The position numbers were made by a program, and so were the translations under genes. Positions 1 through 8,531 of a stretch of DNA of 64,000 nt are shown here, piece by piece. The notes below the pieces were generated by a model. It was given only the letters and a program-made list of their open reading frames with translations. It did no database searches and was not told the DNA's origin. Numbering within the stretch: the stretch's first letter is position 1; each line of letters opens with the position of its first letter. The DNA is from Planococcus sp. PAMC 21323 (lineage in GTDB: Bacteria > Bacillota > Bacilli > Bacillales_A > Planococcaceae): the NCBI RefSeq assembly GCF_000785555.1, contig NZ_CP009129.1, forward strand, positions 1,550,001 through 1,614,000. The letters are read 5' to 3'.

Positions 1-166
1 CGAAGCTCATACATTAAATATACTTAGAATTTTAAAAAATAGCTAGATAATTCTGGAAATAAAACCATTCGTAAAAGTACACTTTTACAGACAAAAATGT
101 TTGAAACAGCTGTTTTAGAAAGTAAATTTTGTCGCACCACAATTTTTGCTGCAAACATCAAAGCGT

Positions 167-206
167 AAAAACACCCGCTCACTTTTGTTAAGTAAGCGGG
201 TGTTTA
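167..206 (-). terminator. Intrinsic terminator after the SDR gene
   Basis: A GC-rich stem (ACACCCGCTCACTT pairing with AAGTAAGCGGGTGT) closes on a short loop and, read on the minus strand, is followed by a T tract. It lies 42 bases past the stop of the minus-strand dehydrogenase gene. Confidence 0.8.
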
Positions 207-247
207 AGATAGTACATAATAAATTTAGCTGTCAATCTAGCTGTGAC

Positions 248-967
248 TTAAAAAGGATTTGTTGCCCACTGACTTGAAGTCGGAATAAATATGCGTGGGT
301 GAAGCTTTAACTGCGCTACCATGTATTCAGCTAAATCTTCAGGCTGCATAAATTTCTCTTTTTCTTGATCGGTTTCCCCTTCTTTAAATGTTAAATCAGT
401 TACTACACGGCTTGGGGTTAACGCAAATACGCGAATATTATGCTTTCGAACTTCTTGTGATAGCGATTCTGTCATTCCTAAAATACCGAATTTAGAAGCG
501 CTATAAGCACTTGATCCAGCGGTTCCTCGCAAACCTGAGCTGGAGGAAATATTGATGATATCTCCCCCGTTTTTTTCAATCAGTTGCGGCAATACTGTAC
601 GGGTAACATAGTACATGCCCATTAAATTAACATCTATCATCCGTTTCCACTCTTCTGGCTCTAACTCTAAAAAAGGTCCATATTTACCGATTCCCGCATT
701 ATTAATCAATATATCGGCGCTGCCGATTTCACTTGTCAATTTCTCAATGGCTTTTTCTACTTGAGCAAGATCCGAAACATCTGCCACAGCATAAGCGACA
801 CGACCGCGCAATGACTTAATTTCTGTAGCTAGTTTAATTAAATCAGCTTCGGTTCGTGCGATTAATCCGACATTGACTCCCTCGTTGACCAAAGCTAAAG
901 CTGTCGCGCGTCCAATCCCTTTACCCGCTCCTGTAATAAATGCTGTTTTCTCTGTTAATAACTGCAT
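248..967 (-). CDS. SDR-family oxidoreductase (FabG-like)
   Basis: A 239-residue short-chain dehydrogenase/reductase. Visible family marks are the Rossmann nucleotide-binding TGAGKGIG motif near residue 12, NNAG near residue 88, the catalytic serine in an INISSSSG stretch, and the YSASK catalytic Tyr/Lys motif near residue 155. It is closest in style to 3-ketoacyl-ACP reductase-like proteins of Bacillales, cytosolic and NAD(P)(H)-dependent. The substrate cannot be read from the sequence and it does not sit in a fatty-acid operon, so a housekeeping FabG role is not assumed. The ATG is preceded by AGAGGTGG. It appears monocistronic. Confidence 0.88.
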   Translation of the reverse strand: MQLLTEKTAFITGAGKGIGRATALALVNEGVNVGLIARTEADLIKLATEIKSLRGRVAYAVADVSDLAQVEKAIEKLTSEIGSADILINNAGIGKYGPFLELEPEEWKRMIDVNLMGMYYVTRTVLPQLIEKNGGDIINISSSSGLRGTAGSSAYSASKFGILGMTESLSQEVRKHNIRVFALTPSRVVTDLTFKEGETDQEKEKFMQPEDLAEYMVAQLKLHPRIFIPTSSQWATNPF

Positions 968-1125
968 ATTCTATTTCCACCTCTCGCTTAATTTTCCAAA
1001 TTTATAGTTGCTTTGCTTATATAGATTCATCTTTAGGATTCTTTTATAATATTTTATTTACCCATAAAAGGTGACGGCATAAACGAGAAGTTACATAAGT
1101 TTTTTAGTAAATCACATTTTTCTTT

Positions 1126-1271
1126 ATCTCTGTAAATACAATGAATATACTTATTCATTTCTCGATTTCATTCATTCATAAATATTCACTCAGCGATTTC
1201 CCTTCGTCAAGCTCCTTGAATAATATTCATTTTTCGAAGGAACAGTGAAACTCCATTGTATTTACATAGAG
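1126..1271. repeat. Inverted repeat pair enclosing ~110 bp
   Basis: CTCTGTAAATACAATG at about 1127-1142 is matched in inverted orientation by CATTGTATTTACATAGAG at about 1253-1270, with one extra or mismatched base. Between them is a second, smaller stem, CCTTCG (1201-1206) with CGAAGG (1235-1240). No flanking target duplication was seen. It could be a small non-autonomous element or a structured RNA. Confidence 0.4.
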
Positions 1272-1559
1272 GTCAACCTATTTTGAAAACCAATCTTTTT
1301 TTACCGAAATAACTAACGCTCTTTCTCCAATTAAAAGACTTTGCCCTGTATCGACTAAAGTTTAGGTTTCTACCTTTATTACATAAGTTCCTCTTGCCCT
1401 AACTACCCCAAATTAAACTTTGCAGCCAAATATACGGGTTAGATAATTGGGTCGGTTGTTTTTCAATCATGATTTGCACTCTTTTATGCGCAATGAATCT
1501 ATTCATCGAGGAGTGATAAGCAAGTACTTTAGTATATAAAAGCTTTTTATATCCATCCA

Positions 1560-1800
1560 TTAAAGTTGCAAATTTTTATTTAAATTCAACTTTTGGGAGT
1601 AAGTATCTTTATCTAATAAGTATGGACCTAAACATTTAACAACAGGAAATTGACTTCGCAAGTGTACGACCAGTTCAATAAGATTTTTACATTTAAACGA
1701 TACCTTTCATCTGGATCGTTTCCAATATGCACCTGTATAGTCTGTTCCGCAATAAATCCTAAGAAAGTAGATGGTTTTGCAATTTTCAAAAATATTACGT
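1560..1800 (-). pseudogene. Decayed protein-coding remnant, unrecognised
   Basis: Read on the minus strand, one frame gives a protein-like stretch including FIAEQTIQVHIGNDPDERY (about 1685-1765). A shift near 1690 moves to another frame that continues with LIELVVHLRSQFPVVKCLG and ends at a TAA at 1560-1562. Both halves look coding-like, but no start, ribosome binding site or continuous frame exists. I do not recognise the family. Interpretation as a frameshifted gene remnant is an inference. Confidence 0.35.
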
Positions 1801-1852
1801 ACTGTTAAGTAATCTTGAACTATACATTTATAAGTTAGGAGGAACGGTTAAA

Positions 1853-2698
1853 GTGAATATGCCTGAAAATATTTGGACCGAAAAGCACGTTAAGTCTACA
1901 CTCCCGATAAGAGATGCAAAAAGTCATAAAAGAAGCTACGGAACAGCTTTGTTAATAGCCGGTACTAAGGATATGCCTGGTGCAGCATTACTTGCAGGAC
2001 TTGGTGCAATGCGGAGCGGTGTGGGTAAGCTCGTTATTGCGACTGATGCTATAGCGATTGCAATGATTGTCTCTCGATTACCTGAAGCAACATTCTTACC
2101 AAACGGTTTAAAGAAAATCGTTAATCGACAAACTCTAATAGATACGTACCGCGCAGCAGCGATTGGTCCAGGTACTGAGCCGAATAGATTAACAGAACAA
2201 GCCATTCATGTTCTATTAGAAAGTAATATGCCCGTCGTGTTAGATGCAGGTGCATTAAGCAACCGTGTTTATCCTTCTCGGCAATCACCGACTATATTGA
2301 CTCCTCACCTAGCTGAGTTTTCACGGATAACAGGGGCTAACGTGCTTGATATACAACATTATCGCTCGTATTATACTACAAAATGGGCAATGAAATTAGG
2401 CGTAACGATTGTGTTAAAAGGTCCACACACCGTTATATCTTTTCCTAACGGTGAAACATGGATAAATCCTACGGGTAATAGTGCACTTGCTAAAGGCGGC
2501 ACAGGAGATACGCTGACAGGTATGATTCTTGGCATGTTGTGTTGTCATTCAAACTGGCAACAAGCAGTATTAAATGCTGTATACCTCCACGGAGCTTGTG
2601 CAGATGAATGGATTAAAACACGCTCTGCTCACACGATGCTAGCGCATGAAGTGAGCGACTTGTTACCAGAAGTTTGGGCGAAATTCGAAAATCGTTAA
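1853..2698 (+). CDS. nnrD: ADP-dependent NAD(P)H-hydrate dehydratase
   Basis: A 281-residue protein of the YjeF C-terminal/YxkO ribokinase-like family, close to the usual bacillar length. It repairs hydrated NADH and NADPH (NADHX/NADPHX) by ADP-dependent dehydration. Supporting motifs: the N-terminal GTALLIAGTKDMPGAALL segment, ALGAMRSGVGKL-type helix, LDAGALS, LTPHLAEF, VVLKGPHTVI and the C-terminal nucleotide-binding TGNSALAKGGTGDTLTGMI. It starts with GTG at 1853, ten bases after a GGAGG. The epimerase partner NnrE is not fused here and is not in the window. A terminator follows directly. Confidence 0.93.
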   Translation: MNMPENIWTEKHVKSTLPIRDAKSHKRSYGTALLIAGTKDMPGAALLAGLGAMRSGVGKLVIATDAIAIAMIVSRLPEATFLPNGLKKIVNRQTLIDTYRAAAIGPGTEPNRLTEQAIHVLLESNMPVVLDAGALSNRVYPSRQSPTILTPHLAEFSRITGANVLDIQHYRSYYTTKWAMKLGVTIVLKGPHTVISFPNGETWINPTGNSALAKGGTGDTLTGMILGMLCCHSNWQQAVLNAVYLHGACADEWIKTRSAHTMLAHEVSDLLPEVWAKFENR

Positions 2699-2750
2699 AA
2701 AACTGCCGCTCGGTTAGTGATCGTTACTAACTGGGGCGACAGTTTTATAT
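2699..2750 (+). terminator. Intrinsic terminator after nnrD
   Basis: AACTGCCGC and GCGACAGTT form the base of a hairpin whose upper stem is GTTAGT/ACTAAC, followed by TTTTATAT. It immediately follows the nnrD stop. Confidence 0.65.
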
Positions 2751-2766
2751 ACTGTTTAGTGAGCCC

Positions 2767-3231
2767 TTAAAAAGCATGCTCTTGTTTAATTTTCTGAAGT
2801 AAAGCCGTACAACCTTCAGTGACTAGCTTATACGTTTCGTTAAAATCATCTGTGAAATAAGGATCAGGAACGTCCTTTGAATGATGAGTTACGTCTAAAA
2901 AACGAAAAATTTTTGGATGATCTGGCTGTTCTAGCATCGAGCGAATATCTGCTATATTGTTTTCGTCCATCGCAACAATATAGTCAAATCGCTCAAAATC
3001 TTTATGCTGGATTTGTCTCCCTTTTAATCCTTTAACTGAAATATTATGGTCTTTTAAAATTTTTAATGTTCCCGGATGCGGATCATTTCCAATATGCCAA
3101 CTTCCAGTGCCCGTAGATTCTACTTGTATTTTTGAAGATAAATCATCTTTAGTAACTAGCTCTTTAAAAACAGCTTCGGCCATTGGCGAACGACATATAT
3201 TTCCCAAACAAACAAATAATACGCGGATCAT
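2767..3231 (-). CDS. Low-molecular-weight protein-tyrosine phosphatase
   Basis: A 154-residue LMW-PTP resembling Bacillus YfkJ. The P-loop CLGNICRSP (CX5R) begins at residue 8, and the general-acid loop DPYF with its aspartate is near residue 122. Such enzymes dephosphorylate tyrosine or arginine phosphates in cytosolic proteins. The third P-loop position, which separates arginine from tyrosine specificity in some members, is asparagine-isoleucine here, so the target residue is left open. The ATG follows AAGGGGG. Monocistronic. Confidence 0.92.
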   Translation of the reverse strand: MIRVLFVCLGNICRSPMAEAVFKELVTKDDLSSKIQVESTGTGSWHIGNDPHPGTLKILKDHNISVKGLKGRQIQHKDFERFDYIVAMDENNIADIRSMLEQPDHPKIFRFLDVTHHSKDVPDPYFTDDFNETYKLVTEGCTALLQKIKQEHAF

Positions 3232-3323
3232 TCGGATTCCCCCTTATTTGGCGAGTTGTATTTTCAGTCATTATAACATCACAAACAAAAGTCGTGGAGG
3301 CAATCAATAATATTCAAACACAA

Positions 3324-3361
3324 AAAACAGCTCGTCCCTTTAAGGAGGAAAGCTGTTTTAC
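3324..3361 (-). terminator. Terminator of the small membrane protein gene
   Basis: AAAACAGCT and AGCTGTTTT flank a loop; on the minus strand the stem is followed by TTTTTTGTG. It lies just past the stop at 3370. Confidence 0.55.
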
Positions 3362-3369
3362 ACCGACAG

Positions 3370-3579
3370 TCAAATTTTAAAATGTCTTTTGCCGGTAGAT
3401 TTATTGCGTACTAATTTTCCTTTGTAAATGACCCACAGCACATATAGGATACCAACAATACTTAACGAAAATAAGGTGACTTGAGAGAAAGTCAAACTTT
3501 GCTGCATCAATTTTTCTGTATAGCGGATGCAGTTTAACGTAAGAAGCAATATCGGCAACCATAACCAATTATTAGAAAT
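3370..3579 (-). CDS. Small two-helix membrane protein, likely ATT start
   Basis: A hydrophobic microprotein of 69 residues if started at ATT (3577-3579). The mature-looking sequence begins SNNWLWLPILLLTLN and has two likely membrane helices (about residues 5-17 and 32-48) with a basic C-terminus ending TGKRHFKI. A good ribosome binding site, GGGAGG at 3588-3593, sits eight bases before the ATT. The alternatives are an in-frame TTG at 3558 without a nearby ribosome binding site, or an internal ATG giving about 45 residues. No family recognised. Confidence 0.55.
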   Translation of the reverse strand: MSNNWLWLPILLLTLNCIRYTEKLMQQSLTFSQVTLFSLSIVGILYVLWVIYKGKLVRNKSTGKRHFKI

Positions 3580-3817
3580 TGACGCTTCCTCCCTTTTAAG
3601 AGTGACCGGCTTTATCTCTGAAAGCTTCTAATCAACTCGACTCTTTATTTTAGCAAAAAAATAGGATAAATAAATAGTTTTTTATTTTTTTATTTTCAGA
3701 ATGGACTTATTGTTTAAATTTCATATAAAAGCTAGTGGTAACGTGCTCTACACTACCGGCTAACTTTTTTCGTTGTATTTCATACAGCCTTGTAACAAAA
3801 AGAAAGGACTGATTTTA

Positions 3818-4810
3818 TTGGAGACTTTATACTTAATCGCGGGCATTTTTGTACTTATCGTATGCATTATCGATTTTACATGGACTACATTATGGATTGA
3901 TGGCGGAGCGGGACCGGTTACTGATCGTCTATCTTCATCTGTCTGGAGATTCATGAGAAAGATTGGAGGTAATCACTCCAAGTTATTAAGCTTAGCTGGA
4001 CCGCTCGTATTAAGTACCACATTACTCATGTGGATTGTTTTATTGTGGATAGGCTGGACCTTTACTTTTGCTGGCTTAGAGCAATCCATTTCGCCTTCTC
4101 ACGGAACAGATCCGATTTCTTGGTTTGACCGCTTTTACTTTGCAGGCTATTTAATATTCACATTAGGAAATGGTGATTTTAGTCCGATGGAAGGAACTGC
4201 TCAAATTCTTTCGATTGTCGCAACTGCCACGGGTATGTTGTTTATTACTTTTGGTGTAACTTACTTAATCTCGATTTTAAGTGCCGTGACAATGAAACGG
4301 TCTTTAGCTGTTAGCGTTCACGGTCTTGGTGAGTCTGCTGAAGAAATTGCTAGAAGTTCGTGGAATGGTGAAGATTTTCATGATTTGAATCTGTTGCTAG
4401 CTAGCTTTTCTGAAAACTTAAGTTCACTCGCTGCTCAACATGCTGCCTATCCTGTTTTACATTATTACCATGCGATCAGCAATACAACCGCAATGCCAAC
4501 AGCCATCGCGGTGTTAGATGAAAGTTTAAGTATCATTAAGCTAGCGGTTCCAGAAAAGCATCACCCAAACCAACTTATTTTGAAAGAAATGCGTTCTAGT
4601 ATCGATCAATATTTAGAAACGCTTGAACAATCGTTTTTCAAACCATCTGAACAAGTCCCTCCTCTTCCGGATTTTATTTCACTCCATGAAGAAGGGATTC
4701 CTTTAATACTAGAAAAAGAATATACATCAGCTTACAAAAAAATTGAAACTCGCCGAAGAAAATTACTCGGTGGTCTCGAGGCAGATGGTCGCCCTTGGCC
4801 GTCAAATTAA
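3818..4810 (+). CDS. Two-TM ion channel family protein (potassium channel-like)
   Basis: A 330-residue membrane protein. It opens with a hydrophobic helix, has a second helix around residues 60-85, then a pore-loop-like segment with LGNGDFSP where potassium channels carry TVGYGD, followed by a third helix near residues 125-150. The rest is a soluble, mostly helical cytosolic tail of about 170 residues. The pore glycine-x-glycine-aspartate frame is kept but tyrosine is replaced by asparagine, so potassium selectivity is uncertain. I choose the TTG at 3818 because GAAAGGA precedes it; an upstream ATG-frame codon at 3773 has no such site. Confidence 0.8.
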   Translation: METLYLIAGIFVLIVCIIDFTWTTLWIDGGAGPVTDRLSSSVWRFMRKIGGNHSKLLSLAGPLVLSTTLLMWIVLLWIGWTFTFAGLEQSISPSHGTDPISWFDRFYFAGYLIFTLGNGDFSPMEGTAQILSIVATATGMLFITFGVTYLISILSAVTMKRSLAVSVHGLGESAEEIARSSWNGEDFHDLNLLLASFSENLSSLAAQHAAYPVLHYYHAISNTTAMPTAIAVLDESLSIIKLAVPEKHHPNQLILKEMRSSIDQYLETLEQSFFKPSEQVPPLPDFISLHEEGIPLILEKEYTSAYKKIETRRRKLLGGLEADGRPWPSN

Positions 4811-4816
4811 TAAAAT

Positions 4817-4853
4817 CAAAAGCGGTCGCAGCTTTCTTCTGCGACCGCTTTCG
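4817..4853 (+). terminator. Intrinsic terminator after the channel gene
   Basis: AAAGCGGTCGCAG and CTGCGACCGCTTT form a perfect 13-bp stem around CTTTCTT. Confidence 0.8.
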
Positions 4854-4945
4854 ATTTCCTGCATATCTTTTGTTATAAAGGTGTCTTACTTGGTATAATT
4901 ATAGACAAAAAACAGAAAATTCTTTCACCTGAAAGGGGCACTTTT

Positions 4946-5881
4946 TTGATCCATTCAATTTCACTCGACTCGACTCATTTTCATTCGTCTTTTAATCGTG
5001 ACTACCAACCGATTTTGACCATTAATTCAGGAGATACAATTCAATTAAAAACAATCGACATTGAATGGGGGTACTCAGCAACTTCTGGCGAAGAACAAAC
5101 ATTATATACTTCCAGAGAAAATGAAGAAAAACTTATTCATCCAATTATTGGTCCCATTGCAATTGAAGGCGCTAAACCTGGAATGGTATTAGAAGTTCGA
5201 ATCAATAAGCTAGTTCCTGGTTGGTATGGTCGCAACTGGGCAGGTGGATTACCAGCTTGGCAAAACGATGCTCTTGGCATTACAACAAGTGCTCGTCTAC
5301 AATTGGATTGGCTATTAGATGCCGCTCGATTGACTGGGAGTTGTAAGGTTGGGGATCAAGAGTTCCGGGTTGACTTATCTCCTTTTCTTGGACTTATGGC
5401 CGTCGCACCGGGTGAAGCTGGTACTTATTCCACCAAACCGCCTAGCTATTTTGGTGGAAACATCGACTGCAAAGAGCTAGTAGCCGGAAGTAGTTTGTAT
5501 TTACCGATTTCGGTGGAAGGTGCCAATTTTTCATTAGGTGATGGTCATGCTCTACAAGGTGATGGTGAAAGTTCGGGTACTGCCATCGAATGCCCAATGG
5601 ACTTAGTAGATATTACATTGATTTTGCACGAAGATATGCATTTATCCATGCCACGTGCGAATACTCCAGCCGGATGGATTACTTTTGGATTTAACGAGGA
5701 TCTCGACAGTGCTGCGGCTGTCGCTTTAGCTGAAATGGTATCGTTTATGGAGAAGTTCTACGGCGTCACACGTACAGAAGCTGCTGCCCTATCGAGTGTG
5801 GCGGTTGATCTTCACGTTACACAAGTCGTCAATGACGTTAAAGGAATACATGCCATCTTGCCTCATGGCGTACTACGCTAA
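4946..5881 (+). CDS. Acetamidase/formamidase family protein
   Basis: A 311-residue FmdA/AmdA-family hydrolase, which releases ammonia from short amides such as formamide or acetamide. The characteristic LGDGHALQGDGE segment lies near residue 205, with PSYFGGN near 170 and a conserved MAVAPGEAGTYST-like region before it. The TTG at 4946 follows GAAAGGGG by seven bases. A cytosolic enzyme. Nothing around it fixes the natural amide, and the family also contains members of unknown substrate. Confidence 0.88.
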   Translation: MIHSISLDSTHFHSSFNRDYQPILTINSGDTIQLKTIDIEWGYSATSGEEQTLYTSRENEEKLIHPIIGPIAIEGAKPGMVLEVRINKLVPGWYGRNWAGGLPAWQNDALGITTSARLQLDWLLDAARLTGSCKVGDQEFRVDLSPFLGLMAVAPGEAGTYSTKPPSYFGGNIDCKELVAGSSLYLPISVEGANFSLGDGHALQGDGESSGTAIECPMDLVDITLILHEDMHLSMPRANTPAGWITFGFNEDLDSAAAVALAEMVSFMEKFYGVTRTEAAALSSVAVDLHVTQVVNDVKGIHAILPHGVLR

Positions 5882-5940
5882 TGAACCTTTCTGAAAATTT
5901 TATATGAGGCCTCTCGTAAATAGAGAAAGAGGTGATGACA

Positions 5941-7611
5941 ATGCACAAGAAAAAATCTACTATCGCTTTGTGGTTCTTGTTAATCTTTACATTGTTTCCC
6001 GTACAGGCATTAGCTGTTGAGTATTCGATTTCTAATGTAACGATTGATGCCCAAGTAAACGCCGACGGCACCGTTGATGTTACCGAAAACCATACGTATG
6101 CGTTTGAAGGTGAATTTAATGGCATTACGCGCGAAATCATTCCAAAAGACGGTACCTCAATTCAACAGCTGAGCGCTACAGAAAACAACCAGAGATTAAA
6201 GGTCGAGCGACAAGGAGATTTATACAAGATCTTCCGTAAAGGTGAAGACAAAACCATTACAATCGAAATACATTATGAGATTGTAAATGCGGTTGAAAAA
6301 TTTGAAGATGGTGCACAATTTTATTGGGCATTTTTTGATGACCGCAATGACAGTGATTACAAACAATTAACGATTACTGTCCGCCCACCCGCTTCTGCAA
6401 AAAACGTAGATTTTATCGGTTACAATCAAGCTTACAAAACAGCTAGCTTACAAAATGGCGGAACAGTGCGCTTTGACATGGGAACAGTTCCCGCGGGGTC
6501 TAATGGCGATATCCGTATTGTTTTTGATAGCGAGTTGTTTCCAGGTATAGCTCAACAAGACGGAACTATCCGCTCAGAAATAACAGGTGAAAAAGAACGA
6601 TTAGAAACAGATGCAATCGCTTTTTCGGCAAAACAACACAATAGTCGGATTACTGGAAACTTTTTCGTTGCAGCTGCTAGTGCGTTTTTGATAGCACTTT
6701 TTGGCTGGTCGTGGAAGCAAGCACGTCAAACAAAGCTCCAGGCAAAACCTAATACGGCTAAGTTTTATGTACCAAAACAAAAAATGAGTATTCCGGCAAC
6801 GTTGTTCTTCACCACCTCTTCTATTTTAACGCCAGCTGTCACAGCAGCCGCTTTAATGGAACTGGTACGCAAAAAGAACATTGAGCAACTTTCTGAAGAC
6901 ACTTTTAAATTATTAAATCGTCGCACTGACTATGTACATGAAGAAAAGTTATTGGAATTGCTGTTTGATAAAACCGGTGATGGTGAAATTTTTGAAACAA
7001 AAGATCTTGAAAATTACACGAAAAATGAGTTAAATCACTCTTCTTATAACGATTCAATCTCTGCTTGGCGACAAAATGTTGCCGAAGAAGTCAGCCAGCA
7101 TAATTTACACGACAAGCAAGTCTTTCTTCGAAGTGCTACTGGATTTATCGGCATAGCGCTATTTGCCGCTTCAATTTATTTCGGGTTATACGCGCTTTTC
7201 CCGTTAATGATTATCTCGATTATTAACGGTATTTTCTTTATCGCTTTTTGTTTTTACTCACCGATAACTTACGAAGGCCACGTAATCCGGGAAGAATGGA
7301 AACAGTTGCAAAAAGCAATGGAAAACTTAGAACAATCGCAATGGGATTTGTTGACGCAAGATGAAAAAATGCGAGCTTTTAGCTATCTTCTGGGAACAGA
7401 AGAAAAATCAGCAAACATAAAAACGCAGAGCTTTACAAATGCCTATAGCGATACGGCTTTTGCAAACTTTGGCTTGTTTTACAACCCTGTTCTGCTGACC
7501 GGGCTATTTCTTGCTGCGAATGCTCATACTACTGCATCAGCTAGTGGCGTGGACGCTATTACTGGTGGCGGTGGTATTGCTGGCGGTGGCGGCGGCTCTG
7601 GAGCATTTTAA
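5941..7611 (+). CDS. DUF2207 domain-containing membrane protein
   Basis: A 556-residue protein with an N-terminal signal peptide (hydrophobic core IALWFLLIFTLFPVQALA), an extracytoplasmic beta-rich DUF2207 domain (about residues 25-225), a membrane helix near 235-255, a cytosolic segment, a hairpin of two helices near 395-440 and a glycine-rich tail ending GGGGSGAF. This layout is typical of DUF2207 proteins, whose function is unknown. AAAGAGGTG lies before the ATG at 5941; in-frame GTG/ATG codons at 5932 and 5935 overlap that site and are less likely starts. A terminator follows. Confidence 0.87.
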   Translation: MHKKKSTIALWFLLIFTLFPVQALAVEYSISNVTIDAQVNADGTVDVTENHTYAFEGEFNGITREIIPKDGTSIQQLSATENNQRLKVERQGDLYKIFRKGEDKTITIEIHYEIVNAVEKFEDGAQFYWAFFDDRNDSDYKQLTITVRPPASAKNVDFIGYNQAYKTASLQNGGTVRFDMGTVPAGSNGDIRIVFDSELFPGIAQQDGTIRSEITGEKERLETDAIAFSAKQHNSRITGNFFVAAASAFLIALFGWSWKQARQTKLQAKPNTAKFYVPKQKMSIPATLFFTTSSILTPAVTAAALMELVRKKNIEQLSEDTFKLLNRRTDYVHEEKLLELLFDKTGDGEIFETKDLENYTKNELNHSSYNDSISAWRQNVAEEVSQHNLHDKQVFLRSATGFIGIALFAASIYFGLYALFPLMIISIINGIFFIAFCFYSPITYEGHVIREEWKQLQKAMENLEQSQWDLLTQDEKMRAFSYLLGTEEKSANIKTQSFTNAYSDTAFANFGLFYNPVLLTGLFLAANAHTTASASGVDAITGGGGIAGGGGGSGAF

Positions 7612-7621
7612 TCGTTACACG

Positions 7622-7655
7622 CAACGGCTGAGGATTTTCTTAGCCGTTTTTGTTT
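7622..7655 (+). terminator. Intrinsic terminator after the DUF2207 gene
   Basis: AACGGCT(GAGG) pairs with (TCTT)AGCCGTT and is followed by TTTGTTTTG. Confidence 0.75.
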
Positions 7656-7719
7656 TGTTTGAGAGTTCTTAGGGAACTAAAAATCAAAAGACAATTTTAA
7701 TAACTGGAGGAATTTTACT

Positions 7720-8454
7720 ATGTTGACAAAAAACTCGGCTTTATTAACAAAAGACGATTTTACATTACGGACAGACTTGCCTGAATGGCTGTTAGCTGAA
7801 TACAAAACCTTTCATGAAATCGTAACTGATAAAACCTTTCCTTGTTATTTTGGAATGAATGGCGAGTTAAAAGGTGAATTGCGATATGCTTATATTACTC
7901 AAGATGATTGGAGCAATTTACCAGCGGCTGTTGAGTCGTTCTTAACTATGTTTAACGACCCAAAACATAAACGTCATGGTTTATTTGTTTTTGTAGAACC
8001 GTTTGAAAAAGAAGTTGCACTCGACGCCTACCGAAAACAGTTTTGGGATATCCTACAATTTTTGCATGATGAAGATGATTCAGAATGGCCAGTAGACGCA
8101 CCGCGTGACCCAGATCATTATTTATGGGATTTTACCTTTAAAGGCGAACCAATCTTTGTCTTTGGCAATACCCCTGCTTATAAACAGCGCAAAACGCGTG
8201 ACCTTGGAAACGCCATGGTTCTAGGTTTTCAGCCTCGTCGTATTTTTGAAGGGTTGAAAGGCACTGAAAAAGGAGGCGTTATGTCACGTGAAAAAGTCCG
8301 TCAGCGAGTAGAAGCGTGGGATCACTTACCGACTCACCCCGATATAAGCCATTTTGGTGACCCTGATCACAACGAATGGAAACAGTTTTTTATTGGAGAC
8401 GATAGCGAACCAATCAAAGGAAAATGTCCTTTTACCCATAAAGAGATGAAATAA
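7720..8454 (+). CDS. YqcI/YcgG family protein
   Basis: A 244-residue protein of the YqcI/YcgG family, recognisable by FPCYFG near residue 40, the DPDHYLWDFTFKGEP-like centre and a C-terminal CPFTHK motif. The family has no settled biochemical function. It is preceded by GGAGG eight bases before ATG and stands alone between terminators. Assignment to family is good; role unknown. Confidence 0.85.
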   Translation: MLTKNSALLTKDDFTLRTDLPEWLLAEYKTFHEIVTDKTFPCYFGMNGELKGELRYAYITQDDWSNLPAAVESFLTMFNDPKHKRHGLFVFVEPFEKEVALDAYRKQFWDILQFLHDEDDSEWPVDAPRDPDHYLWDFTFKGEPIFVFGNTPAYKQRKTRDLGNAMVLGFQPRRIFEGLKGTEKGGVMSREKVRQRVEAWDHLPTHPDISHFGDPDHNEWKQFFIGDDSEPIKGKCPFTHKEMK

Positions 8455-8471
8455 TATTTTACCTTAAACAC

Positions 8472-8509
8472 AAAAGAGCCTTACCGGTATTAACGGTAAG
8501 GCTCTTTTG
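8472..8509. terminator. Bidirectional terminator
   Basis: AAAAGAGCCTTACCG and CGGTAAGGCTCTTTT form a perfect 15-bp stem. The convergent genes on both sides can use it, since T runs occur on both strands. Confidence 0.85.
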
Positions 8510-8531
8510 CTAAGAATAGACACTCTCATAC

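Larger units (their letters stand above)
968..1852. other. 885-bp gene-poor intergenic region
   Basis: No intact gene was found. The stretch holds an inverted repeat pair near 1126-1271 and a decayed minus-strand coding remnant near 1560-1800 (both listed separately). The remainder is AT-rich and shows no RNA gene that I recognise. Confidence 0.6.
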
